From Aedes albopictus (lineage: Eukaryota; Arthropoda; Insecta; Diptera; Culicidae): a DNA stretch of 64,000 bases. Below the pieces are notes generated by a model, which had not been told where the DNA came from, did no database searches, and worked only from the letters and a program-made list of their open reading frames with translations. Location of the stretch: NCBI RefSeq assembly GCF_035046485.1, contig NC_085138.1, forward strand, positions 290,762,256 to 290,826,255, written 5' to 3'. Each line of letters opens with the position of its first letter. Within the stretch, counting starts at the first letter, position 1. This document shows, one piece after another, positions 1-10,396 of this stretch. A program made the translations under genes and the position numbers.

Positions 1-686
1 TAGGCACGAAGGCGTTTTTAGGGGTTTTGGTTTAGGATTTAGGCATTTCAAGATGTTTCAGATCATTTACGGCGTGATTCAGAGGCGTTACGGAAGCGTT
101 ACGGAGGAGTTTTCGGGGTATTCGGAGCTTCTTAGGGTGTGAAGAATTAGCAATAAGTTAAAATTCACAAATACAAAGAAATTAAAAAAAAAAAAAGCTT
201 CTTAGGTGCGTTACATGGGGTCCGAGGGGGTGAAGGGGGATTTTGGAGGCAAATAAAGACGTTTCAGAGCATTTTCGGCGGGATGCAGAGGCGTTACTTA
301 AGCGTTACGTGGAGTTTTCGTGGGGTTCGGATTCTCTCAGGTGCGTTACATGGGGTCCGAGGAGGTTTAAGGGGGATTTTAAGGCGTTTCAGGACGTTTC
401 AGAGCATTTTATGAGGGATTAAGAGGCATTACGAAAGCGTTACGGAGGAGTTTTCGGGGTGTTCGGAGCTTCTCAGGTGCGTTACATGGGATCCGAGGGG
501 GTTTAAGGGGGATTTTGGAGGCATTTCAAGACGTTTAAGAGCATTTTCGGCGGGATGCAGAGGCGTTATTTAAGCGTTACGCGGAGTTTTCGTGGGGTTC
601 GGAGCCTTTCAGGTGCGTTAAATGGGGTTCGAGGGGCTTTAAGGGGGGTTTAAAGGGGGATTTTGAAGGCATTTCAAGACGTTTCA
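1..686. repeat. ~136-bp tandem satellite array, left block
   Basis: Imperfect direct repeats with recurring words such as GCGTTACGGAGGAGTTTTCG and GTTTAAGGGGGATTTT. The word GAGCATTTT recurs at about 267, 402 and 539, giving a 135-137 bp period. The first interval is about 206 bp because a short retro-insert lies at 137-195. The array continues after the LINE at 2615. Non-coding. Confidence 0.85.
137..195 (+). mobile_element. 59-bp poly(A)-ended retro-insertion in the satellite
   Basis: An A-rich segment ending in about 13 A's is flanked by perfect copies of GCTTCTTAGG (127-136 and 197-206). Removing it restores the ~136-bp satellite period. The TSD plus poly(A) end is the mark of target-primed reverse transcription of an RNA, probably the extreme 3' end of a LINE or SINE. 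Source family not recognised. Confidence 0.7.
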
Positions 687-773
687 TTTATTTATTTATT
701 TATTCCACCGTCTTCAGCTGGGCTGCACAGACTGATTTAATGCTAAACTACATACTATTTCTAGACCAACATT

Positions 774-990
774 TGAAAAGGGCGTAACAGCCATTTCAAA
801 TTTCTGCTTCTCCCGTCCCTCCTAGGCTTACCCCCCATTATTCATGAAATCTTTTACCAGTAACAGATAGATCTGACTCCCCTCTATCTGTTAACGGGAA
901 AAGTTTGCATAAAAATATTGAAATACGCCCAGGAGGGATAGAACAAGTGAGAATTTGCAATGGTTGTTCCGCCCTTTTCAAATGTTAGTC
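774..990. mobile_element. 217-bp MITE, TIR GACCAACATTTGAAAAGG, TA TSD
   Basis: Inverted termini GAC(C/T)AACATTTGAAAAGG begin and end the segment, flanked by TA on both sides (772-773, 991-992), as in Tc1/mariner-derived MITEs. A second member with the same termini lies at 28128-28327. It has inserted into the C-terminal codons of the LINE RT frame, so it is younger than the LINE. Confidence 0.8.
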
Positions 991-2594
991 TAGATTTCTA
1001 ATAATATTCCTAAAACGAGTTCTACTTATATTAAAGTCAAAACATTCAACATCGTTAAGTGCATTAAAACATCGCTCTAGCGGATTGTTTTGGCCGTAAA
1101 CTGTATGATGTCGAGCAGTAATGAATGAAGTTCGCTGGCGTGTTCGGCGTGCAGGTACAAAGAATCGCGCTTGCTGAAGAAGTTCCGGGCAGTCAATCCT
1201 GTTGCAAAGTACATCGTATGCAAACATTCTTTGTAAATACAAGCGGCGCTTGCGTAATGGCTCCAATCTTATAAGTTGACATCGGTCGTTGTACGGTGGC
1301 AGCTGCAGCGGGTCAGACCACGGAAGTCTCCGTAAAGCATAGCGAACGAAGCACCGTTGGACCCTTTCTATACGTCCGATTTGGGTTTCCCTATACGGAG
1401 CCCAGATTTGAACCGCATACTCCAGAATACTTCGGACAAGCGAACAGTAAACACTTTTTAAAGCGTACGCATCACGGAACTCAGAGGCATTTCGTCGGAC
1501 GAATCCAAGAACAGCAAAAGCCTTAGCAGTTGTCGAGGTCACATGGTCGTTAAAACTTAGCTTGCAGTCCATAATTACTCCTAGATCCTTGATGGAGTTA
1601 ACTCGCACTATCCCATTTGCTCTGTAACCAAAAGTCAACAGCGTTTGCGACTTGCTGAAACTTATTAGCTTACACTTGATCGCGTTCAGCTCCATTCCGT
1701 TTGAGGCACACCAAGCAGCCACAGCGTCGATATCTTGTTGCAAAGCTGCACAATCCACCAGCGAGCTAATGATCCGGTATATCTTAAGATCGTCGGCGTA
1801 CATAAGGTGATGTGAGTTTATTCGGTAGGTCAGATCATTATCGAATAGTAATAAATAAATAAAAATAAAAATATCAGTGGTCCAAGATGGCTTCCTTGGG
1901 GGACGCCTGAAGGTGTCGGAAAACGAGATGACGCTACGGATTTCAGTTTAACATATGCGGATCTATTACGTAGGTATGAACTTAACCAGGTTATAAGCCT
2001 ATCAGGGAAACCTAATCGATCGAGTTTCCTTAGAGTAAGGTCATGCGGGACTTTATCAAACGCTTTGGAAAAGTCCACATACACACTGTCTACTTGCAAG
2101 CGCTTTTCCAAGCTTGAGTTAATTAAGGTAGTGTACGCCATCAGGTTGGTTGTAGTAGAGCGATTTTTCACAAAACCATGCTGGTATTGCGAAATTATGG
2201 GCTTGGCGGCGATGTACAGTTTTTCGTCAACCAACAGTTCTAGCGTCTTAGCAAGGCAGCAAAGAATCGAAATAGGCCGGTAGTTCTCAACATTGTGAAT
2301 ATTGCCAGCTTTGTGAATTGGCGTAACCGCGGACTCCTTCCACATATCTGGGAAAACGGCTTCCGACAGCGACAGATTAAATAACCGGCAAACAGGTGAA
2401 GCGAGGACGTCTGCACAGCGGTTATTGAAAGCGGGGGGAAGCTTATCCGATCCAGGACCTTTGGAAGGATCTACATCTTTAAGTGCCATGGTAACATCTG
2501 CTACGGTAAATGTAGGGCGCGGGAAAATAATGTTGTACGACGGCAGAGAATTCAAAACTTCGGTAAAATTTGCGGGAGAGCCCGGACTGTACAC
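985..2594 (-). pseudogene. Reverse transcriptase of a Jockey/CR1-like LINE, frameshifted
   Basis: Two minus-strand frames, 2594-1830 and 1803-985, carry consecutive parts of one RT. The first holds the fingers and palm motifs VENYRPISIL, VDFSKAFDKVPH and SGVPQGSHLGPL. The second begins at the catalytic YADD box (MYADDLKIY) and runs into the thumb and C-terminal region (SILEYAVQIW, RIERVQRCFVRYAL). The break is a frameshift between 1803 and 1830, just before YADD. The C-terminus is cut by the MITE at 774-990; beyond it the frame stays open for about a dozen codons to a TGA near 714-716. The motifs are those of insect Jockey/CR1-type LINEs rather than RTE; clade assignment is tentative. It is a dead copy: 5' truncated, frameshifted and interrupted. 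Confidence 0.85.
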
Positions 2595-2614
2595 TGACTT
2601 GAAGAAATCAGCAA

Positions 2615-2936
2615 AAAGTTCAGAGCATTTTCAGGGGATTCAGAGGTGTTACGGAAGCGTTACGGAGGAGTTCTCTGAGGTTTAGAAGCCTCTCAGGTGC
2701 GTTACATGGGGTCCCCGGGGGGTTTAAGGGGGTTTTTTGAGGCATTTCAGGACAGACTCTGAAATAGCTTAAAACGCCCCTCAAATTCTTGCTCCTGAGA
2801 TCCCTTAAATTACTCCTAAAGCACCTTGGAACGCCTCTGGCACCCCAGAAATCCCCGTAATCCCATGAAAACACCCAAAAAATCCTGACAGAACACCCTT
2901 AAAAGGCTCTTCAAATCCCCCGAGATAACCCCTTAA
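2615..2936. repeat. Satellite array, right block with degenerate inverted units
   Basis: At 2615-2755 the ~136-bp satellite resumes in phase after the LINE. From about 2756 the sequence resembles decayed units in the opposite orientation (cccttaaa, ggaacgcctc, ccccagaaatcccc). Similar inverted-sense sequence follows the next insertion near 5484-5530, so that element probably landed inside this inverted block. Confidence 0.6.
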
Positions 2937-3053
2937 CCCTTTGAAGCCGGATTTTTTCCAAGCGTTATTATGGAGTTTTTTCTATATTTTTCTGTAGTTT
3001 TGGTGATCAATAGCATAGAAATGGTAGAATATTATGCAGAATATTTTTTCTGG

Positions 3054-3470
3054 ATATCCTAGGTCATACAAAATGTGCTTGAGATTAGATCCTAAAGTCT
3101 ACGGGTGTAACGGTAACTTCTTTCACTATACAAAGCTACGATTTGTAAGTCTTCTGAAAGTTCAATAGACAATATCACATCAGTCGGGATATCCTAGGTC
3201 ATCAAAACTGTTCTTGAGTTAAGATCCTTAAGTCTGCGGGTGTAACGGTAACTTATTTTATTATACGAAGCTATGATTTGTAATCTATCATTTTCAGTAA
3301 GTCCTCTGAACGATAAAAAGGCAGTATATGATCAGTCGGGATATCCTAGGTCATCCAAACTGTTCTTGAGATTGAATTTTAAAGTCTACGGGTGTAACGG
3401 TAACTTCTTTCATTATACAAGACTACGATTTGTAATCTATCATGTCCAGTATGTCTTCTGAAAGTTACAG
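3054..3470. repeat. Tandem array, ~135-152 bp units
   Basis: Three units start at the word ATATCCTAGGTCAT (3054, 3189, 3341) and share GGGTGTAACGGTAACTT. They lie inside the TTAA-flanked element. Confidence 0.75.
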
Positions 3471-4327
3471 TGGTTGTTTTTATCAACTAAAACATCATAA
3501 CAGTAAGGAATCCCAATATATCCCAAAAATAAAGTAGGTACAACGCTTATTGTTCCTGTCACTGTTTTGGTAAGTACAGAGGATTATGTAACACTACTTA
3601 ACGCAGTGGCAAAAGCTTTTATCACAAGTGTAGACCTGAAGCTATCGTCTCAGGAGTAGTGTTGTTGGTCTGGAATATCTCAAAACTATCTTGAAATAAC
3701 TTATGATTTGCCAGTGGAATTACAGATTACAGTCTAAAGTTCATTGTGAGAATAACTACTGTTACTATCGAGAGCTAAACTTCAGGATAGTTTGGACGAC
3801 CCTCTTTGCCCCAAAGTTTCATAATAATATATAGTAGACTTTAGGTTGATCCTGCCACCGCAATTGATTATGAAACGTTACTCAATATGTCAGATATAGC
3901 TGATGTTACGAGTGTAGACCTGAAGTCCTGAACTCAAAGATAGTTTGGCTGATCTGGAACATTCCCATAGTGTCTCGAAATGACATTTGAGATTTCAAGA
4001 GCTTCACGGATCTCAGCAGATTATGTTATGCTAATGTTTATGGTTTAAGTTTTTCTTGTAGATTTGAAGGACTTCATTATTGAACAGTTTGGACGAACCT
4101 GAATGTACCAAAGGTTTATAATAAAAAAGCAGACTTCACATTGGTCCACTAAACGCGGATAAATATGCAATGTTACTCAGTATAGCAGATATGGCTGTTG
4201 TTACGAGTGTAGACCTGGAGTCCTGAACTCTAAGGTAGTTTGGTTGACCTGGAATATCCCTGTAGTGTCTCTAAATTACATTTGAGATTTCAAGAGCTTC
4301 GCGGATCCCAGCAGATTAGGCAATACT

Positions 4328-4503
4328 TTTTTATCTGTATTAACGAGATTTTTTGCCCTAGGCTAGTTCATCTCGGGACTCACGATTTACTTCCCTTCCG
4401 AAGGAAGAACTCACATTTTGCGAGTTTGCCGGGAGTGGAATTCGATCCCAGGTCCTCGGCGTGATAGTCAAGTGTTCTAACCATCACACCAGGTCCGCTC
4501 CAC
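4328..4503 (-). mobile_element. tRNA-derived SINE (type A, Feilai-like)
   Basis: On the minus strand a tRNA-like head (GGACCTGGTGTGATGG as box A region, GATCGAATTCC as box B region) is followed by a body with TTCCTTCGGAAGGGAAGTAA and an A-rich end. TSD ATTAGGCAATACT: complete at 4315-4327; the other copy is split into 4504-4509 and 4815-4821 by the second SINE. Other members lie at 26996-27174, 60563-60730 and 61672-61845. Pol III internal promoters are expected from the family. Confidence 0.85.
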
Positions 4504-4509
4504 ATTAGG

Positions 4510-4804
4510 CTCTCTCTTTTCTTGGTGTAACGTCCTCATTGGGACAATGCCTGCTTCTCAGCTTAGTGTTCTATGAGCACTTCCACAGTTATTTACTGAG
4601 AGCATCCTCTGCCAATGACCATTTTGCATGCGTATATCGTTTGGCAGGCACGAAGATACTCTATGCCCAAGGAAGTCAAGGAAATTTCCTTTACGAAAAG
4701 ATCCTGGACCGACCGGGAATCGAACCCGTCACCCTCAGCATGGTCATGCTGAATACCCGTGCGTTTACCGCCTCGGCTATATGGGCCCTTATTACCAATA
4801 TGGG
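4510..4804 (-). mobile_element. tRNA-derived SINE (type B)
   Basis: The minus strand starts with a tRNA-like module (ATAGCCGAGGCGGTAAACGC as box A region, GGGTTCGATTCCC as box B) and ends with GGACGTTACACCAAG. TSD CCACATTAGG (4500-4509 and 4805-4814) spans the end of the first SINE and its own TSD, so this SINE landed later. Copies occur at 45807-46090 and 58553-58838. The tRNA look is not a functional tRNA: no cloverleaf acceptor stem was found. Confidence 0.85.
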
Positions 4805-5483
4805 CCACATTAGGCAATACTATTATTTATGATGAAAACACGTAAAGTTATTTTTGTAGATATGAAGGATTTTATTATAGAACAGTTTGGACGACCCTGA
4901 ATGTCCCAAAGGTTTATTATAAGCTAGTAGACTTCAGATTGCTCCAGTTACTCCAGTTGATTATGCAACGTAACTCAGTATAGCAGATATGGCTACTGTT
5001 ACGAGTGTAGACCTGAAGTTCTAAACTCCAGGGTAGTTTGGCTGACCTGTCAAGAGCTCTACGGACCCCAGTAGGTTATGCAATGCTATTATTTGTGGCA
5101 AAAATACATAAAACTATTCTTGTAGATTTGAAGGACTTTACTATAGGACAGTTTGGAACACCTAGAACATCCCAGAATATAACACACCTTTTGATATTCT
5201 TGACGAAGGCTAAATGAATACATATAAACGTAATCCACATCCAAATTCAGCTTTTAGGACAACTGGTATGTCAATCATTTCGTTTTTCCAAATTTCATGG
5301 TGTTCAGGATGTTCTAGGATATCAATGAAGTTCCAAATACAAATATTGCCATTTTTCCTTATTAGGTAACTCAATTTGCAACAACTTTGCCGAAGACAGT
5401 ATACTGTTTTATTGAATGGGTGAATTTATACAGCTGTTTCTAAGTTGGGGTCATATATGACCCCTTCGGCTCCAAAGGGTTAA

Positions 5484-5950
5484 AACGTCCCTGAAGCCCA
5501 TTGGAACCTCCTTTTTGGGCTCTCTGGGAACTTTCTGGAATTCTTCTTCTGTTCTCGCGAAATAAATTCTCTAATTAAAGCCCAAACTTAATTTATGCAT
5601 AAATTTCCCTCTTTTTATGCCTTTTTTAAATTTATGCACATTTTTAATTTATGCAGTCCCAGCTATGTGCATAAAAAGAGGTTCCAGTGTACAGGTTCCG
5701 TAGTTCGTTGAGCAGGGACGCCTGAATACGCAAATTTTGCGAAGGAACACTCAAAAGTGCAAAGAATTGATTGATTGATTTGTCTTTATTAGAGAGACTT
5801 TCAGCCCTTGGCTGGTTCGTCTCTAAAAGTGTAAAGAAGGTCAAATGGAGACTCCTCATCTGACACGTGCCAATCAGTCAACTCATGACAAATTCTGATC
5901 ATGAGAGTTGGGTTAGGTGCAATTCTATGTTAAGTTATTCATGAACTGTA
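5484..5950. other. Gene-free spacer with LINE tail fragment
   Basis: No gene seen. 5484-5530 looks like decayed satellite in inverted sense. At 5765-5828 the minus strand reads AGACGAACCAGCCAAGGGCTG...AATCAATCAAT, a retroelement 3' tail also found at about 55238-55297. Confidence 0.5.
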
Positions 5951-6371
5951 CTGCCCCCACTCGCATAACAGTCCCATTTGACTTTTCATTACTTTTGGGT
6001 TAACGTTATGAATAGTCATCATTTTTGATGTACTTCCAAAAGCAATAATAAAAATTACGATTTTTTATGTCAATGTGTGAAAATAATACCAAGTTATGAG
6101 CGTCCCATATCAAAAGTACCCGCATAACAGTCCCATCGTGGATTTTTGTGTTACGTAACACAAAACTGAACAACTTTGTAATGATTGTAATATTTTTTAC
6201 AGTTATATATTCATGTGCAAAGCAATCTGTGAAAGTTTCGAGATGATCGAAATATTTTTCAAATTTTGGCGATTTTTCAAAGTTTTATATGGAAACAAGT
6301 TTTCAAACTTCAAATGCCGTTTTCTCAATTCCGACTTTTTGCTAATGGGACTGTTATGCGAGTGGAGGCAG
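5951..6371. mobile_element. 421-bp MITE, ~27-bp TIR, 4-bp TSD TGTA
   Basis: Left terminus CTGCCCCCACTCGCATAACA and right terminus (reverse complement) CTGCCTCCACTCGCATAACA differ at one base. TGTA lies immediately outside both ends (5947-5950, 6372-6375). A third partial terminus (CCCGCATAACAGTCCCAT) sits inside at 6119-6136. No ORF. Confidence 0.75.
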
Positions 6372-6375
6372 TGTA

Positions 6376-7283
6376 CTACCTAAGTAATCCATCAAACTGA
6401 AGCATGCAACATAATGTTTGAGCTACTACAGATGATGTAATCATCATAGCAATACTGCCAAATATCAGCGAAAAGATGCTGAATACAAGAGCTTGCTTGA
6501 AGGCATCCATAAGGAAAGGTTGAAACATACTGTTAATATTATTCTAAGAAATAGCATGCTCGAGGCACGACACTTCATTTATAATGAAAGGAGCAAAACT
6601 GGGGTCACGAGGTAACCATACAGAAGTTACCCTGTGAAAATGAACTTTTTGCAGTAGAGCCACGGGCCACGCACGCTTTGTACGCTGAAAATTGATCTGA
6701 GGTTTCCTAGCCGTAGCCACTACCCAAACTAGACTAGATTACACTCTTCACAATCACAGCACAAAAAGGAAACATCAGTGACAAACCAAATCGGTGTATA
6801 TTGAAAAACGCCAATGGCGAAAACGCATTAAGCGAAACCATATAGGTAGTAATGTAAGCTAATTTACAACATTTGAATCATCCCGCCCTTATTTAGCCTC
6901 AAATTTGAGACTTAAGAAGGGCAACTGATTATCTCGGAGAAACGCAAGGTTCGTAAGGGCGTAATACTGTGGAGAACTAATTCTCCACAGGCTCCGTTTG
7001 TGGTTAGGTTTTTATTAGGCCCCCCTAACCATTCATTCCTTGGCACGGTAAGCATAAAGCCGCATAACACCATGAATGAGGGGTTACCTGTTTAGTGGAC
7101 TCTTACCACTGGATCGGAGCGCCTGTGTAGTGTTATTCTTAGCCAATTGAGACAACCGCTACCGACACTACACAGCTATCTAGGCTGATCGGGAAAAGAG
7201 AGTCACATTGATGGTTAGCTTCGAAAAATAGGAATACACTAGAACTCCAATGGCGCTGTAGTCACTTTTCTCATTTAATTATT
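6376..7283. other. Gene-free region
   Basis: No convincing ORF. A compositionally distinct, more GC-rich stretch at about 6880-7210 (CTCCACAGGCTCCG, TTAGGCCCCCCTAACC) may be a retroelement UTR or LTR remnant; family not recognised. Confidence 0.35.
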
Positions 7284-7287
7284 TTAA

Positions 7288-7904
7288 CCCTCTAATACCC
7301 AAATTTTTGATTTTGATCTAAATATCATTTTTCGTCATCTAAAATCGATTTAAACATGTTTTGGAAGATGATTCTTTTTAATTCTCGATTTCATGAATTT
7401 CAGTTTTTGATTTTTCTAATTTTTATTTTTAAAGATCCCCACACTTTTATATTTTTCCTGGAAGCCAATTTGGGAAACGGACTTTTTGAGATGAAAACAT
7501 TTTGAGATTTTATGATTATTGTTGAAATATTATTATTTTGAATTTTTTTCACAGAAAATTTTATTTTCCGTGTAATTTTAAGGAAAATAATTTTAGAGTC
7601 TATTCGACTCCCTTAAACTATTAAACAAGGATAGAATGATTTGGGAAAAAATTAAAATATGTTAATTGTAGCGATTCAATACAAAATAAACAATGACTTC
7701 TAAAAGGTGACTAAAACATCAATTTTTCAATGATTTTTAAAAAATGTAAATACGCTTTAAAATACACCAAAAACCATTTTGAGATATACAAAACAGTCCT
7801 AAATATCAGCCAAAAATATAAAAAAAAAAGATTTTTCACGAAACAAAAATTACAAAAATGCTCAAACTATACCCCGTCTAAAGGCGGGATTGGGTATTAG
7901 AGGG
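7288..7904. mobile_element. 617-bp piggyBac-like MITE (TTAA TSD)
   Basis: Perfect 15-bp inverted termini CCCTCTAATACCCAA, flanked on both sides by TTAA (7284-7287, 7905-7908). AT-rich interior with no ORF. Confidence 0.85.
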
Positions 7905-7908
7905 TTAA

Positions 7909-8251
7909 TAACTTTAATTGCAATAACTTACTATTTTTAAGTGGCCATCTTGTAGCGGACCTTTTGTTTTGGTAAACAAACTTAACTTGACACTTCTAGT
8001 ACCGCTGCTGACGCTGTAAGGGCGTGGCAAACTAGATGTTAGTCACATGAACAGTCGCGACATTGGACTTCTGTGGCTAGTTATTCTACTCTTAGAAACG
8101 AGCCCGAACAGCCTCCAATATCGAAATCAATATTTTTTAAAAAAAAAAGACTCCTGCTCTGAAGAATGAGCATAAGCTTGAGCACTAGCATAGTTGAGCA
8201 AAGATAACCGTAAAGTTAGTAGTTAGATACTATCCCGTGGTAGATGACCAA
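7909..8251. other. Gene-free spacer
   Basis: No ORF, repeat end or regulatory motif could be supported here. Confidence 0.4.
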
Positions 8252-8740
8252 CAATTGGGTTCTTTAGGGGTATCCAGATTATTTCAATTCGCCCAAAAAT
8301 TAATCGAAATCCAAAATTTCATAATTTTTGGAGTCCGCGAACTATTTTTAAAATGCATTTAAAGCTTGTATGGGGATTTTTTTTTTCGGGTCGAACTGTC
8401 ATTTTATCAATTGGGTTGTTTAGTGAACAAAATATTGTTTTTTTCTATATCTTAATAGAAAGAGCTAATTTTTCTGAGTATAACGTGATTTTATTGCGTT
8501 CCAATAACTTTGTTTTTTATGGTTAAATAAACAAAACAGTTTTTATTTTTGTGGACAAAATGACAGTTCAATCGATAAAATGACAGTTCATCCCGAACAA
8601 AAAAATTTCCCCATACAAACTTAATGCATTTTAAAAATAGTTCCCGGGCATAAAAAATGATGAAATTTTGGATTTCGACTAATTTTTGGACGGAGATTCC
8701 GATAATGGAATAATCTGGATACCCCTAAAGAACCCAATTG
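8252..8740. mobile_element. 489-bp foldback MITE
   Basis: Perfect inverted termini of at least 30 bp, beginning CAATTGGGTTCTTTAGGGG and continuing TATCCAGATTATT. Further inverted words are GACTAATTTTTGG and CTGTCATTTTATC. A related end, CACTAAACAACCCAATT, at 8862-8878 suggests an overlapping second copy. A distant relative may lie at about 22585-22860 (TCCAAATTTTCATCAATT). No ORF. Confidence 0.75.
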
Positions 8741-9010
8741 ACTGTCATTCTATGCACGAAAACTAATACTGTTTTGTTAATTTAACCATCAAAACAAAGG
8801 TATTGAAATCCACTAAAATTACGTTATACTCAGAAAAATGAGCAATATTTTATTCACTAAACAACCCAATTCTCGGACGCCATTGATTTAGAACTTTTAG
8901 ATCAACATGGACGCAGATCATTATCTGGTTCAAGGTTATCATAATGCAAGACATCTTCCGGGATTCGTTTCGATGTTTTCGTCCATACTCAGTCGTGCAG
9001 CCGGTTCATA

Positions 9011-9137
9011 TACAGTGACCCCACACCGATGAACCACCTTAATTTTGTACACTATTTATGAATCACCGTGTTGGTCAAATGAGTGATCCATAAACTGTGG
9101 TCATTTTTGCCGATTCATAAATTGTGGGGTCACTGTA
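9011..9137. mobile_element. 127-bp MITE, TIR CAGTGACCCCACA
   Basis: TACAGTGACCCCACA at the left and its perfect reverse complement at the right. With the TA taken as the TSD, the CAGT end fits Tc1/mariner-derived MITEs. Confidence 0.75.
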
Positions 9138-9660
9138 TCATACTTAGATACATTGGCAAAACATGTTTATATTAAAAAGTATATTTCGATATTGATTTTT
9201 TATTTGGGCCTAACTGACATTTTCGAGTTCTCCTCATCGATCCTCTCTTTGTGTTATCACAGAATGTGTATTGAGTTTTCCAAAGATTTTTTGGTTGAAA
9301 TGCGAAGAAGACGACTACATATTGCTATAGAAACAAAAGGAATAATGATTTTGTTTGTTTTGATCAAGTTATTAGCGAAAGAGAGATTCAACGAAGAGAA
9401 ATCGATCAAGTCAGTTAGGCCCTTATGAAAAATCGTTGTCGATTTACTTTGACAAGCTCTTAAACAAATTCAGATACGCTACAAATGATTTCGTCATAGC
9501 TCAGATATGTTTAATTGGATGGGTTGAACAACAAAACGGCTGCATTTAAAGACTCTAATTTCTCAAGGTATGTGGAGGCGACAATTATTGATTTTCCTCC
9601 TCAACACGGTGGATCCGATCGATCCAGCCTACGGTGAATCGTTCCCCGGTGGTAAGCTCA
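9138..9660. other. Upstream region of CPR gene 1
   Basis: A 91-codon ORF at 9153-9428 has no recognisable domain and no neighbour support; it is treated as chance. No other feature seen before the TATA box at 9673. Confidence 0.4.
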
Positions 9661-9672
9661 ATTGCAAGATTG

Positions 9673-9710
9673 TATATATAGACAAAGCGGGAGCACCAAA
9701 ATGTATCAGT
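9673..9710 (+). promoter_or_regulatory. Core promoter of CPR gene 1 (TATA + Inr)
   Basis: TATATATAG at 9673 and the arthropod initiator-type ATCAGT at 9705-9710, 32 bp apart. The downstream sequence GCCCAGCCAGCA resembles the block shared by the other CPR genes. The inferred transcription start is near 9707. Confidence 0.75.
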
Positions 9711-9769
9711 TTGCGCCCAGCCAGCACATCAATCACGTGTGTTTCAAGATTAATAAAACCAGCATCAAA

Positions 9770-10396
9770 ATGAAATTGGTGAGTTCATTTGAAATGTTTC
9801 AAACAGCGACGTTCCAACTTTTGTGTTCTGCCCATCGGGGCTTAATTGAATAATTAGTGTAAAACGGTTGTGATCATCGCGTTTACATTGAGAGATCTGT
9901 GTGCGCATTACCGAGTCAACGTGGTTACATTAGTGGGTCAATATCAATCATGGTTTGTTTCTCATTTCTATGTTTCGGGTAGTTCATCGCTCTGTTCGCC
10001 TTGGTGGCCTTGGTGGCTGCTGGTGGTGATCACTACGAAGAACATAAGCAACATATTCCAATCGTGCACAGTGAACTGGTCCAGAGCAACGACGGTACCT
10101 TCAAGTTTGGATACGAATCGGCCAATGGAATCGTCGCTCAGGAGGCAGGTCACGTCAAGAACTTTGGCAGCAAGGATCACGAGGCCAACTTTGCCCAAGG
10201 ATCGTACTCGTACGTTGATCCCCATGGTGAAGTAGTTTCTGTGAGCTACGTTGCCGACGAGAATGGATTCCAGGCCCATGGATCGCATATCCCAACGCCA
10301 CCACCACTACCAAAGGAGCTGGTTGAGGCATATGCCAAGGTGGGCAGCCACCCAGAGGCTCACCACGAGGAACCAGCAAGCTACAAGGGTCACTAA
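9770..10396 (+). CDS. RR-1 cuticular protein (CPR), gene 1
   Basis: Two coding exons: 9770-9778 (Met-Lys-Leu) and 9983-10396, with GT at 9779 and AG at 9981-9982, total 140 aa. The split right after three codons of the signal peptide is typical of insect CPR genes. Residues 1-16 form a hydrophobic signal peptide ending in ALVALVAA; the mature protein starts at GGDHY and is secreted. The Rebers-Riddiford chitin-binding domain covers about residues 45-105: FKFGYESANG, EAGHVKNFG, GSYSYVDPHGE, then YVADENGFQA and PTPPPLP. That is the RR-1 pattern of soft or flexible cuticle. The C-terminus is His-rich and ends YKGH. Its role, by family knowledge, is binding chitin in the extracellular cuticle. 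Coding subtype is shared with gene 4. Start choice follows the Kozak-like AAAATG and the intron position. Confidence 0.93.

Larger units (their letters stand above)
687..2614 (-). mobile_element. 5'-truncated non-LTR retrotransposon (LINE, Jockey/CR1-like)
   Basis: The minus strand carries a reverse transcriptase, then a (TAAA)n tail at 686-704 on the plus strand. The satellite reads straight through when the element is removed: the left flank ends ..gacgtttca and the right flank resumes ..ttcagagcatttt, with a TTCA-like duplication. The 5' part (endonuclease, ORF1) is missing, as expected for a 5' truncation. A 217-bp MITE (774-990) has inserted near the end of its ORF. Confidence 0.85.
3600..5170. 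repeat. Tandem array, ~300 bp units
   Basis: GTTACGAGTGTAGACCTG starts at 3905, 4200 and 4998. The 3905-4200 spacing is 295. The 4200-4998 spacing falls to about 304 once the two SINEs and their TSDs are removed. Other shared words are TTTGAGATTTCAAGAGCTTC and TAGATTTGAAGGACTT. Confidence 0.75.
2937..5479. mobile_element. 2.5-kb non-autonomous piggyBac-like element (TTAA TSD)
   Basis: Termini are inverted: left CCCTTTGAAGCCGG, right (reverse complement) CCCTTTGGAGCCGA. TTAA occurs immediately outside both ends (2933-2936, 5480-5483). TTAA TSDs with CCC/GGG ends are the established signature of piggyBac-type transposons. There is no transposase ORF. The interior is two tandem arrays: about 135-152 bp units from 3054 to 3470 (ATATCCTAGGTCAT, GGGTGTAACGGTAACTT) and about 300 bp units from about 3600 to 5170 (GTTACGAGTGTAGACCTG at 3905, 4200 and 4998). 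Two SINEs at 4328-4804 interrupt the second array. Confidence 0.75.

Noticed and set aside
4730..4790. tRNA gene (box A/B-like sequence), also at 32700, 46020, 58560, 60570 and 61675
   Set aside because: These are heads of repeated SINEs with TSDs and shared non-tRNA bodies; no proper acceptor stem was found.
9153..9428. 91-aa ORF as a membrane protein gene
   Set aside because: Hydrophobic start but no domain, promoter or repeat support; expected by chance in AT-rich DNA.
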